Below are positions 1 through 9,403 of a stretch of 64,000 bases of DNA, piece by piece. The notes under the pieces are model-generated. The model did no database searches. It was not told where the DNA came from and saw only the letters and a list, made by a program, of their open reading frames with translations. A program made the position numbers and the translations under genes. The DNA is from Agrobacterium rubi TR3 = NBRC 13261. Lineage in GTDB: Bacteria; Pseudomonadota; Alphaproteobacteria; Rhizobiales; Rhizobiaceae. The stretch's first letter is position 1. Each line of letters opens with the position of its first letter. The stretch covers positions 1 through 64,000 of the forward strand of contig NZ_BBJU01000020.1 of NCBI RefSeq assembly GCF_000739935.1. Direction: 5' to 3'.

Positions 1-21
1 AAGCCGCGAACTCTGCACCAT
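1..21 (-). CDS. Start of a gene running off the left edge (possibly ATP-dependent DNA ligase)
   Basis: An ATG on the minus strand overlaps the stop of the exonuclease gene in a TGATG junction and opens a frame of seven codons to the window edge. Translational coupling of this kind suggests an operon. Ligase-associated exonucleases of this family are usually followed by an ATP-dependent DNA ligase, which is the only reason for the suggestion; seven residues cannot identify it. Confidence 0.35.
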
Positions 22-1031
22 CAATCCCCCTCATCCTCATAACCCACCAGATGCAACGGTCTGGCCGGAATGCCCTGCAACTCGCACCAGCGCACTAGCG
101 CCTCCTCGCGGCCATGCGTAACCCAGACCTGCGACGGCGCAACTTCCTTGATGGTCTCCAGCAACTCCGGCCAATCGCAATGGTCGGAAATCACCAGCGG
201 CAGTTCCACGCCGCCCTGTTTGGCGCGCTGGCGCACCATCATCCATCCCGAGGCAAACGAGATCAGCGGTTCGTTGAAGCGGCGGGCCCATTTCTCCTGA
301 AAGGCGGAGGGTGGACCGACGACGATGGCGCCTTTGAACTGGGCGGGGTTGCTTTTTTCCAGCGTCGCGGGACGCAGTTCGCCAAGGTCTATGCCCTGCG
401 AAATGTAGTAATCGCACAGCTTGGCGAGCGCGCCGTGGATGTAAACCGGTTCGGAATAACCATTGTCACGCAACAGACGCAGCACGCGCTGCGCCTTGCC
501 GAGCGAATAGGCACCGACAAGATGGGTGCGCTCAGGAAATTGCCGAATGGAGGTCAGAAGCTTGCCGATTTCCACGCTGGGTTTGGGGTGGTGAAAGACC
601 GGAAGCCCGAAGGTCGCCTCGGTGATGAAGACATCGCATGGCACCGGCTCGAACGGCGCGCAGGTTGGGTCGATACCACGCTTGTAGTCACCGGATGCGA
701 CAATACGGATGCCGCCATGTTCGATGGAGATTTGCGCTGAGCCAAGAACGTGGCCAGCGGGATGGAAGCCGACGGTCACGCCGTTGACATCAACCGTTTC
801 GCCGAACCCGACCGCCTGTTCGCTGCCGGTGAAATCCTCGCCGTAGCGGATGCGCATGATATCGAGCGTCTGGCGCGTCGCCAGAACCTTCTCATGGCCG
901 GCACGGGCGTGATCGGAATGGCCGTGGGTGATCAGCGCCCGTGGCACGGGCCTCACGGGATCGACGTAGAAATCGCCAACGGGGCAATACAGCCCTTTCG
1001 GCGTGGGGCTCAGCAATTTCTCAGGCTTCAT
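21..1031 (-). CDS. Ligase-associated DNA damage response exonuclease (metallo-beta-lactamase fold)
   Basis: The 336-residue protein belongs to the metallo-beta-lactamase/beta-CASP nucleases found beside bacterial ATP-dependent ligases, thought to process DNA ends in repair. The metal motif HGHSDH lies at residues 36-41 with a further His at 46, and a THG motif near residue 309 fits the C-terminal part of the fold. Length is normal for the family. The gene overlaps the next frame at its stop, so it is probably translated with a downstream ligase just outside the window. The family role is from known relatives; no substrate can be read from the sequence. Confidence 0.85.
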   Translation of the reverse strand: MKPEKLLSPTPKGLYCPVGDFYVDPVRPVPRALITHGHSDHARAGHEKVLATRQTLDIMRIRYGEDFTGSEQAVGFGETVDVNGVTVGFHPAGHVLGSAQISIEHGGIRIVASGDYKRGIDPTCAPFEPVPCDVFITEATFGLPVFHHPKPSVEIGKLLTSIRQFPERTHLVGAYSLGKAQRVLRLLRDNGYSEPVYIHGALAKLCDYYISQGIDLGELRPATLEKSNPAQFKGAIVVGPPSAFQEKWARRFNEPLISFASGWMMVRQRAKQGGVELPLVISDHCDWPELLETIKEVAPSQVWVTHGREEALVRWCELQGIPARPLHLVGYEDEGD

Positions 1032-1117
1032 GTGCGCTATCGGCTGCGATGTGGACTGGAGAAACGCGTGGCCCTGGCAACACGTTCCTCATCCACCAGC
1101 ATTTTCAGCGCAACCAG

Positions 1118-2644
1118 CTACTCGACAGCCGCGGCAGGCTTTTCGACGGCTGCTGCCGGTAGCTTGACGTTCTTCAATGCCAGCGCCGCGACCAGACCGA
1201 TGGCGGCCGTGGCTGCTGCTGCGTAAAACAGCGGCGTGAAGGCACCGGCATAGAGGTTCGCCACCGCGCTCTGCGACTCAGCGGGCAACTCAGACAGCAT
1301 CTTCGGTGTCAGTTCCTGTATTTTGCCAACGCCTGGGATATCGACAGCCACGCCCTTCAGATAGGACGCGACGATGGCTCCATAGATGGAAATCGCGATG
1401 GCAGCACCGCCCATGCGGGTCAATGATACTGCACCGCTTGCCGCACCGATGTCGGCTTTCGGCGCGGAGTTCTGCACGGCGATGATGGGGGCTTGCTGCC
1501 CAAGCCCGACGCCAAGACCCTGAGCAAGCATGATGATGGCGATGATGGGCAGTGGTGTTCCCGCATGGACCTGGGAAAACGCCAGCATTGCAAGTACGGC
1601 GATGCTGAGACTGACGACGGAGAATATCTTGTAGCTGCCCGTCATCGAAATCAACCGACCAGCGGTCAAGGACCCCATTACGATGCCGCTTGTGACGGCG
1701 ATAAAGAACAGACCTGCGGACGATGGCGACAGGCCAGTCGTCGTTTGCAAAAACAGCGCGTAATAATTGACCATGCCGATGCCCAGACCACCGCTGACCA
1801 GCGAGATGACCATGAACAGCGGGAACGTGCTGTCCTTGAACAGCCGCAAGGGCACGATGGGCTCCGGTGCGCGTCGCTCCACCTGCACCCACAGATAGGC
1901 GGTAACAGCGGCAAAGACGACGATGCAGAGGCTCTTCCAGGCGAAGATGGAGCCGAAGAGCTGCGAACTGTCAGCCCACAACACAACGCTGGAAATCGTC
2001 AGCGCCAGAAGCACCGCACCGAGATAGTCGATCTTCGGCTGACGTTCCGGGCGACGATAGGGCAGCATAAAGGCAAGGCCCGTCAGCACGATGATACCGA
2101 TGGGCAGGTTGATGAGGAAGATCGAGCGCCAGCCGAACAGATCGCTCATCGTCCCGCCGAGGATCGGTCCCACGCTGCCCGATGCCATGATGACGAGGCT
2201 GGAGTAGCTCTGGTAACGCGCCCTCTCCCGTGCCTCGAACAGATCGGCGTTGACGGAGAAGATCGACACCATGATGCCGCCGCCGCCAAGACCTTGCAGC
2301 ACGCGCGCGGCAATCAGCGAATCCATCGACCATGCCAGCCCACAGGCCAGCGAGCCGAGCGTGAAGATGACGATCGCGGCCATCATGACGTATTTGCGCC
2401 CGAAGAGATCACCCAGCTTGCCATAAACCGGCATGATGGCGCTGGTGGCGAGAAGATAGGCAGAGCCGATCCAGCCGAAACGTTCCAGCGCACCGAACTC
2501 GCCAACGATGGTCGGTAACGCGGTGGAGACGATCTGATTATCGAGCGTTGCCATAAACATGGCAAACATCAGAAAGAAGAAGACAACGAGCCTGCGACGG
2601 CGGTCCGGAACGAGCGGCGTCACAGGCTTAACAGACATATCCAT
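1118..2644 (-). CDS. MFS drug:H+ antiporter, DHA2 (14-TM) family
   Basis: A roughly 508-residue inner-membrane transporter of the EmrB/QacA type. After a short basic N-terminus come about 14 hydrophobic segments. The MFS signature GKLGDLFGRK lies between segments 2 and 3, and the family's GxxxGPxxGG-like motif C appears as GSVGPILGG. I chose the ATG at 2644, with GAGA about 7 bases upstream; a GTG at 2656 and an ATG at 2638 are alternatives. It is divergent from a MarR regulator across a short spacer with two inverted repeats, the usual arrangement of an efflux pump under local repression. The substrate cannot be read from sequence. Confidence 0.88.
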   Translation of the reverse strand: MDMSVKPVTPLVPDRRRRLVVFFFLMFAMFMATLDNQIVSTALPTIVGEFGALERFGWIGSAYLLATSAIMPVYGKLGDLFGRKYVMMAAIVIFTLGSLACGLAWSMDSLIAARVLQGLGGGGIMVSIFSVNADLFEARERARYQSYSSLVIMASGSVGPILGGTMSDLFGWRSIFLINLPIGIIVLTGLAFMLPYRRPERQPKIDYLGAVLLALTISSVVLWADSSQLFGSIFAWKSLCIVVFAAVTAYLWVQVERRAPEPIVPLRLFKDSTFPLFMVISLVSGGLGIGMVNYYALFLQTTTGLSPSSAGLFFIAVTSGIVMGSLTAGRLISMTGSYKIFSVVSLSIAVLAMLAFSQVHAGTPLPIIAIIMLAQGLGVGLGQQAPIIAVQNSAPKADIGAASGAVSLTRMGGAAIAISIYGAIVASYLKGVAVDIPGVGKIQELTPKMLSELPAESQSAVANLYAGAFTPLFYAAAATAAIGLVAALALKNVKLPAAAVEKPAAAVE

Positions 2645-2671
2645 CGTAGATCTCACAATTGGTCAGCGATT

Positions 2672-2690
2672 TATGTGCTTTTCGCACATA
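2672..2690. promoter_or_regulatory. Inverted repeat, candidate MarR operator 1
   Basis: Seven-base arms TATGTGC and GCACATA are separated by five bases. The site lies between the divergent MFS and MarR genes, close to the MFS start, where a repressor would block the pump promoter. Its sequence resembles the second repeat only in the ATGT core. Confidence 0.5.
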
Positions 2691-2711
2691 TATGTCAATG
2701 ACACATTTACT

Positions 2712-2731
2712 GATGTCTGCTATAAGACATC
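2712..2731. promoter_or_regulatory. Inverted repeat, candidate MarR operator 2
   Basis: GATGTCT and AGACATC arms are separated by six bases (GCTATA). The site ends 21 bases before the MarR start codon, a typical place for autorepression by MarR proteins. Assignment is by position and symmetry only. Confidence 0.55.
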
Positions 2732-2752
2732 GAAATTCGGGGTATAGGGTCC

Positions 2753-3277
2753 ATGAGCGAACAGGCTTTAGTGCCGCCAACGTGCGAAAACACCGTCAGC
2801 GATGAGGTGCTGGCCATCAGCCATACGATGACGCGCATGCGGCTGATGATCGGGCGGCGCGTGATCGGTCGCATGGCGATTGCCAAGCTCGCACCGGGGC
2901 TCGACCTGTCGCATATCGACGTGCTGGATATCGTTCACCGCGCAGAAACAGCAGCCACCGTCGGTGCGATTGCAGACGCCATGCGTCTCGACCCGTCACG
3001 CGGAAGCCGTGTGGTGGCGGAAATGGTGGCCCGAGGCCTGTTGAAACGCGAGGCATCCCAGGAAGACGGACGCCGCAGCGTCATCGATATCACGCCGCTG
3101 GGTCACAGCATTCTGGAAGAGATGCGCAGCGCCAAGATCAGCATCGTCCACGAAGTGGTGAGTGACTGGCCTGACGAGGACGTGGCGGATTTTGCAAGAT
3201 TGTTCGATCGCTTCATCGGGCGGCTCGAAAAGCGGCTGTCGCCGGATGCAAATGAGGCGCTGGCGGCGAAAAGCTGA
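2753..3277 (+). CDS. MarR family transcriptional regulator
   Basis: A 174-residue winged-helix regulator. The MarR core runs from about residue 25 to 150, with a recognition region around SRGSRVVAEMVARGLL and a wing containing EDGRRSVIDITPLG, the usual D-x-R-s motif. AGGG sits just upstream of the ATG. The gene is divergent from the DHA2 exporter and likely represses it and itself through the inverted repeats in the spacer. The ligand is unknown. Confidence 0.88.
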   Translation: MSEQALVPPTCENTVSDEVLAISHTMTRMRLMIGRRVIGRMAIAKLAPGLDLSHIDVLDIVHRAETAATVGAIADAMRLDPSRGSRVVAEMVARGLLKREASQEDGRRSVIDITPLGHSILEEMRSAKISIVHEVVSDWPDEDVADFARLFDRFIGRLEKRLSPDANEALAAKS

Positions 3278-3302
3278 AGATGGGTAACACCCTCTTCGCC
3301 TG

Positions 3303-4778
3303 TCAGATGCCTCCGCCCCAATATTGGTCGGAGACGCAGTTTGTATTGCGGCCTCCCTTCTTGGCCTCATACATCGCCGCATCGGCCTTTGCCAAAAGCA
3401 CTTCCGGCGTATCGCCATCGCTGGGGTAAAATGCCGTGCCTGACGAGCAGGTCACGGTGATCGAACCATGTTCGAGAGGGATCGGCTCGGCAGCACGCTG
3501 ACGAATGCTCTCCAGCCTGCGCATGATACCCTGCTCATCATGTCTGGGGTTGCTGAAAATAATGGCGAACTCATCACCACCCAACCGCACCGCAATGTCG
3601 GACGCTCTGATGCAGGCCATGATCCGTTCCGCCAGACAGCGCAGAACCTCATCCCCTACGGCGTGTCCGTGCAGATCGTTGATCTGTTTGAAGTTATCCA
3701 GATCGATGTAGCTGATCGCCACCAGCCGGTCTTCGCGCTTTGCCTCGTGAATGGCGCGCCGGAACTGGGTCCAGAACAGGTTTCGGTTGGAGAGACCCGT
3801 CAGCGGATCATGATGCGCCATGAAATGCACGCGCTCTTCAGCGCGGCGGCGGTCGATTGCGATGCCGGCAATGTTGGTTGCCATATCGATGATTTCACGC
3901 TCGAGCGGAGATGGCATTCTCACCGTGCCGGAATAGAGAGCAAAAGTGCCAAGCAGCACGCCGCCATTGCCCATCATCGGTGTCGACCAACAGGAGCGCA
4001 GATTGTGGCGCATGACGATTTCGACGTAATTGCCCCAGAGCGGGTCTTGAAACGTATCGCTGACGTAAACCGCTTCGCGCCGCCATGCGGCCGTGCCGCA
4101 GGAACCGACATCAGGTCCAATCGACACACCATCGATCAGCGACGTATAGGTGTCAGGCAAGGATGGCGCAGCACCGTGCCAGAGCCTGCCCTCCTTTTCC
4201 TCCAGAAGCAGGATGGAGCCCGACACATTCTCCAATAGGCCTTCCACCGTATGGATGACAGCCTCCAGAATGCTGGGAAGCGGCTGACCGTGAACGATCA
4301 TTTCCAGGATCGCCGCGTGGCTGCGCCGCAGCGTTTCCTGCCGTTTGACATTGGTGATATCTCTGGAAATACCTGCGATCCCAACAATCGCGCCGTCCGC
4401 ATCACGAACGGGAATACGCGTGCCGGAATACCAGCGGACCTGCCCGTCTTCCGTGGGAAAACGCTCCTCCACATCGTAGAGCGCCTCACCCGTTGTCAGA
4501 ATGCTGCGATCGAGAGCATCGATCTTGCGGGCGACTTCGGGAGCTGCCATGTCGAAAATAGTCGGCCTTGAGAGGCGAAGAACAGCTGCATCGTACCCCA
4601 GCGAGGCGAGACCTGCAGCATTAATATAGGTATAAACGCCGTTCACGTCCTTAAGAAATACAATTTCTGGTATATTATCAAGAAGATAGATTAACCGATG
4701 ATCTGTGGGACCGGAGGTTAGCAAATCTGTTGCCCATGATTGCATATTGAATGCAAGAGAACCGTTCTCGTCCCGCAT
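3303..4778 (-). CDS. Diguanylate cyclase with PAS and GAF sensor domains
   Basis: A 491-residue soluble protein predicted to make cyclic di-GMP. A PAS domain covers about residues 25-145, a GAF domain about 155-315, and GGDEF about 325-480. The active-site motif GGDEF is intact at 400-404. An RASD motif five residues upstream (391-394) matches the RxxD inhibitory I-site, so product inhibition is likely. No membrane segment is seen, so the signal is presumably cytoplasmic. The gene stands alone, convergent with the MarR gene. Confidence 0.9.
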   Translation of the reverse strand: MRDENGSLAFNMQSWATDLLTSGPTDHRLIYLLDNIPEIVFLKDVNGVYTYINAAGLASLGYDAAVLRLSRPTIFDMAAPEVARKIDALDRSILTTGEALYDVEERFPTEDGQVRWYSGTRIPVRDADGAIVGIAGISRDITNVKRQETLRRSHAAILEMIVHGQPLPSILEAVIHTVEGLLENVSGSILLLEEKEGRLWHGAAPSLPDTYTSLIDGVSIGPDVGSCGTAAWRREAVYVSDTFQDPLWGNYVEIVMRHNLRSCWSTPMMGNGGVLLGTFALYSGTVRMPSPLEREIIDMATNIAGIAIDRRRAEERVHFMAHHDPLTGLSNRNLFWTQFRRAIHEAKREDRLVAISYIDLDNFKQINDLHGHAVGDEVLRCLAERIMACIRASDIAVRLGGDEFAIIFSNPRHDEQGIMRRLESIRQRAAEPIPLEHGSITVTCSSGTAFYPSDGDTPEVLLAKADAAMYEAKKGGRNTNCVSDQYWGGGI

Positions 4779-5088
4779 TGCTTAAAGACCTCTACCTAAT
4801 CCCTACTCGTACCTGCCAGCGCTCTCACAACCGGAAACCAACGTCTCCCACATATCTCGCTTCGCGTAATCATGTCGCTAATTTACTTATGTGAAATTAA
4901 TATGGGTGATAACAATCTCAATATCTTAAAACTATATTCACCCCACGCCCTCAATATATCCATTTACCATAACGTGCAATTAAAAGATGTAATACTTAGA
5001 GAGAAAACCTGCTTCCAAGCATGATTGCTGCTTCCGTTTTTCCTGCGGCAGCAATAGGTTGACATGACGCAACCGATGAGGATTTGGA
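4779..5088. other. Intergenic, A+T-rich, between the diguanylate cyclase and GST genes
   Basis: About 310 bases with visibly low G+C compared with the flanks. It must hold the promoters of the two divergent genes. I see no gene, convincing hairpin or repeat in it. Confidence 0.6.
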
Positions 5089-5748
5089 ATGCTGACGATT
5101 TATGGAGTTTACCGTTCTCGTGCCACACGCACCCTATGGCTGGCCGGAGAACTGGGAATAGAATTCAAACACGTACCCGTCATTCAGGCCAGACGCCTGT
5201 CCGATCCGCTGGCTGCCGATGCGCCGCTCAACACGCTGACGCCGTCCTATCTCACCATCAACCCGATGGGCACCATTCCCTGCATCGATGATGACGGCAT
5301 GGTTCTATACGAATCCATGGCCATCAACCTCTACCTTGCCCGCAAGCATGGAAGCGCGCTCGCACCGGCCGATCTGGTGGAAGACGCACAGATGATGCAG
5401 TGGTCCTTTTTCAGCGCGACCGAAATCGAGACAAATGCGCTGAAGATTTCGTCCACCGCAGCGGAAGGACTTGCCAGTACCGATGCCGGTCAGGCCGTGA
5501 TCGAAGTGGCCGCCCGCATGCTGCGCCGCCCGTTCAAGGTTCTCGAACAGCATTTGTCGGGCAAGGACTATCTGGTCGGCAACCGTTTCAGCGTGGCGGA
5601 CATCAACGCCGCCGAAGTGGTTCGGTATGCACAGGCCCACGGCCCCTTGTTCGATGCAAACCCGTCGGTCACGGCATGGCTGGAACGCTGCCAGTCTCGC
5701 CCTGCCTTCAAAGCCATGTGGGACGCCCGCAACAACGAAGCGGCTTGA
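5089..5748 (+). CDS. Glutathione S-transferase family protein
   Basis: A 219-residue two-domain GST. The thioredoxin-like N-terminal domain (residues 1-80) carries [13 protein letters not shown], with the cis-proline of the glutathione site, followed by [10 protein letters not shown], where Glu-Ser binds the gamma-glutamyl group. The helical C-terminal domain includes the FSVADI N-capping motif near residue 165. The substrate class cannot be told. It is convergent with the asparaginase gene, with only six bases between stops. Confidence 0.88.
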   Translation: MLTIYGVYRSRATRTLWLAGELGIEFKHVPVIQARRLSDPLAADAPLNTLTPSYLTINPMGTIPCIDDDGMVLYESMAINLYLARKHGSALAPADLVEDAQMMQWSFFSATEIETNALKISSTAAEGLASTDAGQAVIEVAARMLRRPFKVLEQHLSGKDYLVGNRFSVADINAAEVVRYAQAHGPLFDANPSVTAWLERCQSRPAFKAMWDARNNEAA

Positions 5749-5754
5749 ACCTTC

Positions 5755-6756
5755 CTACAGTCGGGTGGTCACTCTAATGTCACCGACATGGATGCCGTTC
5801 CAGTTTTTCATGGGACGGTTGGCCATGTTCAAAAGTGCCTGCTGTTCATGGCTGTCATTTTCGAAATATCGCGCCAGCAGCGCCGTGATCATCGCTTCGG
5901 CAGCACGCGTGGTGCCATCCTCGCACTTCACCGCCATGGCGATGCCCTGCTGCGGCAAGGCTGCAACGAACACGCCTTCCGCGCCTGTCTTAGCAAAAAT
6001 CTGGCCGGGTGCGAGTTCCATCAGCCGCGTGCAGGTGCGGCCCGTTCCGGCCACATAAAACGGCTCCGCCATACAGGCATCGATCAGACGGCGGGAGGCT
6101 TTGGCCCGGCCTGCGTCCAACCCCTGCCCCGTCGCCATCCTAGCAAAGCCATGGGCCAGCCCTTTCAGCGGCACCGCATATGTCGGGATAGAACAACCAT
6201 CGACGCCGCAATTGTCATGACCCAAGACGGCACCGGTCAGGCTTTCCATCGTCGCGCGTATCTCGGCCTGAAGTGGATGGTCGTAACCGACATAGCCCTT
6301 CGTCTCCATGCCTGAATGGACGCAGGTGCAGACGAAGCCTGAATGTTTGCCGGAGCAATTGTTGTGAAGCGCCGTGGGCTTATCCATCGTGCGGGCCTGA
6401 TGGATGATCGTCTTCTGGTCGGAAGACCAGTGCGCGCCGCATTCCAGTGTCTCCACGTCCCTGCCTGTCTTTGCCAGCATGGCGGCCGCAAGCTGCGCAT
6501 GGGCGTCTTCGCCCGAATGGGAGGCGCAGGCGAAAGCCAGTTCCCGGTTTCCAAATCCATAGGCATCCGCAGCGCCGCTTTCGATGAGCGGCAGCGCCTG
6601 CATCGCCTTGCAGGCGGAACGTGGAAACACGCCACCTTCCACATCGCCTGCGGAAAACACGACGGAGCCATCGCCATCCACCACCACGGCCATGCCGCGA
6701 TGGCGGCTTTCGACGAGATTTCCTCTGGTGATTTCGACGGTAACGGGGTTGTGCAT
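5755..6756 (-). CDS. Type 3 (rhizobial) L-asparaginase
   Basis: A 333-residue enzyme that hydrolyses L-asparagine to aspartate and ammonia, of the family typified by the Rhizobium etli inducible asparaginase, unrelated to E. coli asparaginases. Two Ser-Lys style elements are visible: Ser47-x-x-Lys50 (RSACK) and Ser79 (CASHSGE). The Cys134 and Lys137 of NNCSGKHSG and a Cys near 188 in NCGVDGCS match the residues known to hold a zinc ion in the R. etli enzyme. No signal peptide is seen, so it is cytoplasmic. The gene is divergent from the DUF3750 gene. Confidence 0.88.
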   Translation of the reverse strand: MHNPVTVEITRGNLVESRHRGMAVVVDGDGSVVFSAGDVEGGVFPRSACKAMQALPLIESGAADAYGFGNRELAFACASHSGEDAHAQLAAAMLAKTGRDVETLECGAHWSSDQKTIIHQARTMDKPTALHNNCSGKHSGFVCTCVHSGMETKGYVGYDHPLQAEIRATMESLTGAVLGHDNCGVDGCSIPTYAVPLKGLAHGFARMATGQGLDAGRAKASRRLIDACMAEPFYVAGTGRTCTRLMELAPGQIFAKTGAEGVFVAALPQQGIAMAVKCEDGTTRAAEAMITALLARYFENDSHEQQALLNMANRPMKNWNGIHVGDIRVTTRL

Positions 6757-6829
6757 GGGTCCGGCCTCAAAAAATACGAAATTGAGATCGTTCTATCCAA
6801 CTTCTCTTATTGATGCACGAGGCCCATCG

Positions 6830-7609
6830 TTGAAAGTTGCCAAACGTTTGCTGCTTGCCATCCTCATCATCTATCTCTTGCCCGCGCTGGCCTCGGCTGG
6901 GCTGTGGGCCATGAAGGAACATCCGACCGGCTATCGCAATGCGCGCTGGTCTTCCGCCGGTATTTTACCGGAGGCACCCGCCGACAAACCCGCCGCCATC
7001 TACGTCTATTCCGCCATGACCGGCGGCTTCAAAGGCTCGATCGCCAGCCACGCCTGGATCGTGATGAAGCCGCAGGGCGCGGACAGCTATGAGCGCTATG
7101 ACAAGGTCGGCTGGGGCAACCCCATTCGCCGCAACGCCTATGCGCCGGATGCCTATTGGTACTCCAACATGCCGAGACTGGTGGTAGAGCTGCATGGCGA
7201 AGAGGCCGAAAAGCTGATCCCGAAAGTGCAGCAGGCCATTGCCGACTATCCCTATGGCAAGGCGGGCGGATATCATATTTATCCCGGCCCCAACTCCAAC
7301 ACCTTCGTTGCCCACGTGCTGCGCAGCGTGCCGGAACTCGGCGTTGTTCTGCCGCCCGATGCCGTGGGTCGGGATTACCTGCCCAATGGCGAGTTCATCC
7401 ACGTTGCCGACGACTGGAAGGATGTCAGCCTTTCGCTTGGCGGCTTCTTCGGCGTCTCGGCGGGTGCCAGAAGCGGCTTCGAGGTCAACTTCCTCGGCCT
7501 CGTGGCTGGCATCGACGTGATGAAGCCCGGCATCAAAATTCCAGGGCTCGGTTATTTCGGCGTCAACTCTTTCGAGCCTGCCCCCGAGAGACCGCCGACC
7601 AGCGCCTGA
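6830..7609 (+). CDS. DUF3750 domain-containing membrane-anchored protein
   Basis: About 259 residues starting at a TTG (position 6830), chosen because ACGAGG lies seven bases upstream and the protein then begins with a short basic stretch and a hydrophobic segment (residues 8-25). The open frame continues upstream over the asparaginase gene without a plausible start. The body resembles DUF3750 proteins: YVYSAMTGGFKGSIASHAWIV near the N-terminus, a PYGKAGGYHIYPGPNSNTF segment in the middle and a glycine-rich C-terminus. Function is unknown. The HAW and PGPNSN motifs recall permuted papain-like folds, but that is only an impression. Confidence 0.75.
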   Translation: MKVAKRLLLAILIIYLLPALASAGLWAMKEHPTGYRNARWSSAGILPEAPADKPAAIYVYSAMTGGFKGSIASHAWIVMKPQGADSYERYDKVGWGNPIRRNAYAPDAYWYSNMPRLVVELHGEEAEKLIPKVQQAIADYPYGKAGGYHIYPGPNSNTFVAHVLRSVPELGVVLPPDAVGRDYLPNGEFIHVADDWKDVSLSLGGFFGVSAGARSGFEVNFLGLVAGIDVMKPGIKIPGLGYFGVNSFEPAPERPPTSA

Positions 7610-7621
7610 CGCCAGCGCTCG

Positions 7622-8965
7622 TCAATGGTCCGGTGCATGCTCCGCGCGTCGTGAGCGAATGACGTTGGCGACGAAGACACGCGCCATGCCGTGATAGAAC
7701 TGCTCTGGCATGATGATGCGCGAGGCCAGATAGCCGATCATGGACGCTGCCATGATGGGGATCATGCAGCGGTGATTTCCCGTCATTTCGAGAATGATGA
7801 CAAATGTCGTCATCGGCGCCTGCGTGACGCCGGAAAAATATCCCGCCATGCCGAGAATGGCACCGAGGCCGATGCTGGCGCCGATCATATCCGCAACCGT
7901 GCTGCCAAGCGCGGTGCCGACCGAGAGCGAAGGCGCGAAAAAACCGCCGGGGATGCCGGAGAGCATAGCGAGGAATGTGGCCAGCAGTTTTTCGATGAAG
8001 AAGATGGCAGGAGCAGCGTGGCCTTCAATGGCGGCGCGGGCCTGTTCGTAACCCGTACCGTAGGTCGTGCCGCCCGAGACGATACCGATAATGGCAGACA
8101 GCAGGCCGCAGGTTGCGGCAACGATCAACAGGCGTTTCAGCGGTAGCACATGGCTCCAGCGGCGAATGCGCGCCATGATTTTGACGGCGGTTGAACTGAA
8201 CAGCGCACCCAGCACGCCTCCGAGAAGACCGCAGATCAACACCAGCAGCCAATCGATGGCGGTGGTCGCCATCATGGCACTCGTGCCGAAATAATTGTAG
8301 CTGCCGACGAGCCCGATCGATGACAGGCCCGCGAGAATGACGGCTGTCAGCACGATGCCGTTGGTGCGGGTTTCGTAGGCTTTGCCCATCTCCTCGATGG
8401 CGAAAACGATACCGGCCAAAGGCGTGTTGAAAGCGGCAGCGATGCCAGCGGCAGAGCCTGCAAGAATAAGACCTCTGGCCTGCGCCATGCCGCCCCAGCG
8501 TGCGGCCTGAAGCATGATCGAGGCTCCCACCTGCACAGTCGGGCCTTCACGACCTATCGAGGCCCCGGAGAGGAGACCCGCGACCGTCAGCACGATCTTG
8601 CCGAAGGCAAGCTTCAGCGAAAGGAGACGGGATCGATCCTCATCGTCATGAAAGTGACGCGCCGCAATGGCCTGCGGAATACCGCTGCCCTGCGCATTGG
8701 GAAAGAATGAAAACGCAAGCCAGGTGCACAACATGAACCCCAAGGGACTGATCACCAAAGGCAGCAGATACGTATATTGCCCGGACGAGACTGCCACGGA
8801 AAAAAGATGCTGAGCATGGTCTGCCAAGATCGCAAACACAACGCTGATGACACCAACGGCAAGCGCACCCAGCCAGAACACCGCCCGCGGCTTCCAGATG
8901 CGCCACGATCCCCACACGACACGGGTACGACGCAGCATTTTCAGCTTTTTGGACTTGGCAGGCAT
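7622..8965 (-). CDS. ClC family chloride channel or Cl-/H+ antiporter
   Basis: A 447-residue membrane protein with the three ClC selectivity motifs in order: GSGIPQA, GREGPTVQVG and GGFFAP. The Glu of GREGP corresponds to the gating glutamate, so the filter is complete. It ends without CBS domains, as in E. coli ClcA. It stands alone, convergent with the DUF3750 gene with 12 bases between stops. Confidence 0.92.
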   Translation of the reverse strand: MPAKSKKLKMLRRTRVVWGSWRIWKPRAVFWLGALAVGVISVVFAILADHAQHLFSVAVSSGQYTYLLPLVISPLGFMLCTWLAFSFFPNAQGSGIPQAIAARHFHDDEDRSRLLSLKLAFGKIVLTVAGLLSGASIGREGPTVQVGASIMLQAARWGGMAQARGLILAGSAAGIAAAFNTPLAGIVFAIEEMGKAYETRTNGIVLTAVILAGLSSIGLVGSYNYFGTSAMMATTAIDWLLVLICGLLGGVLGALFSSTAVKIMARIRRWSHVLPLKRLLIVAATCGLLSAIIGIVSGGTTYGTGYEQARAAIEGHAAPAIFFIEKLLATFLAMLSGIPGGFFAPSLSVGTALGSTVADMIGASIGLGAILGMAGYFSGVTQAPMTTFVIILEMTGNHRCMIPIMAASMIGYLASRIIMPEQFYHGMARVFVANVIRSRRAEHAPDH

Positions 8966-9115
8966 GATGATCCAGACATTTCGAGGTGGGAATTTGACAG
9001 GTGTCAGGAGAGCCCCGTTATCGACCCGTCCGGCATCGATTTCAACCGCATCTTTGACAATTGGCTAGAAAAGGAGCAGGATCACGCATCGCAATTGCAA
9101 TGCATGGAGTTGCCC

Positions 9116-9403
9116 ATGAGCCGCACCTTAAAGACTGCCACGTTGCCTTCCCTACGCGTTGAGCCGGAATTTCGCGACAAGGCGGAAAGCGTTTTAAACG
9201 AAGGCGAGACGCTCTCCGCATTCATGGAAGCAGCAGTTCGCAAGCAGGTGGAAATTCGCAAATCGCAGGCGGAGTTTATTGCGCGAGGGCTGGCCGCCAG
9301 GGACGAATCGAAGCGGACGGGAATCTACCACCGAGCTGAAGATGTTCTTGCAGAACTTAAATCCATGCTAGATGCTAAACTTGCTGAAGATAACAAGCAG
9401 TGA
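9116..9403 (+). CDS. Antitoxin-like protein (YlcI/YnfO or ParD type) of a RelE/ParE pair
   Basis: A 95-residue protein starting at the ATG at 9116, with GGAG six bases upstream; the longer open frame overlaps the ClC promoter and is unlikely. The N-terminal half (SLRVEPEFRDKAESVL, then SAFMEAAVRKQVEIRK) has the form of a ribbon-helix-helix DNA-binding fold. The rest is a charged tail that would wrap the toxin. It overlaps the next gene by four bases, the hallmark of a toxin-antitoxin operon. Confidence 0.72.
   Translation: MSRTLKTATLPSLRVEPEFRDKAESVLNEGETLSAFMEAAVRKQVEIRKSQAEFIARGLAARDESKRTGIYHRAEDVLAELKSMLDAKLAEDNKQ

Noticed and set aside
1493-2518. A long plus-strand open frame (341 codons) opposite the MFS gene
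   Set aside because: Its product is rich in His, Asp and Arg without any family look, and it lies antisense to a clear transporter; a high-GC shadow.
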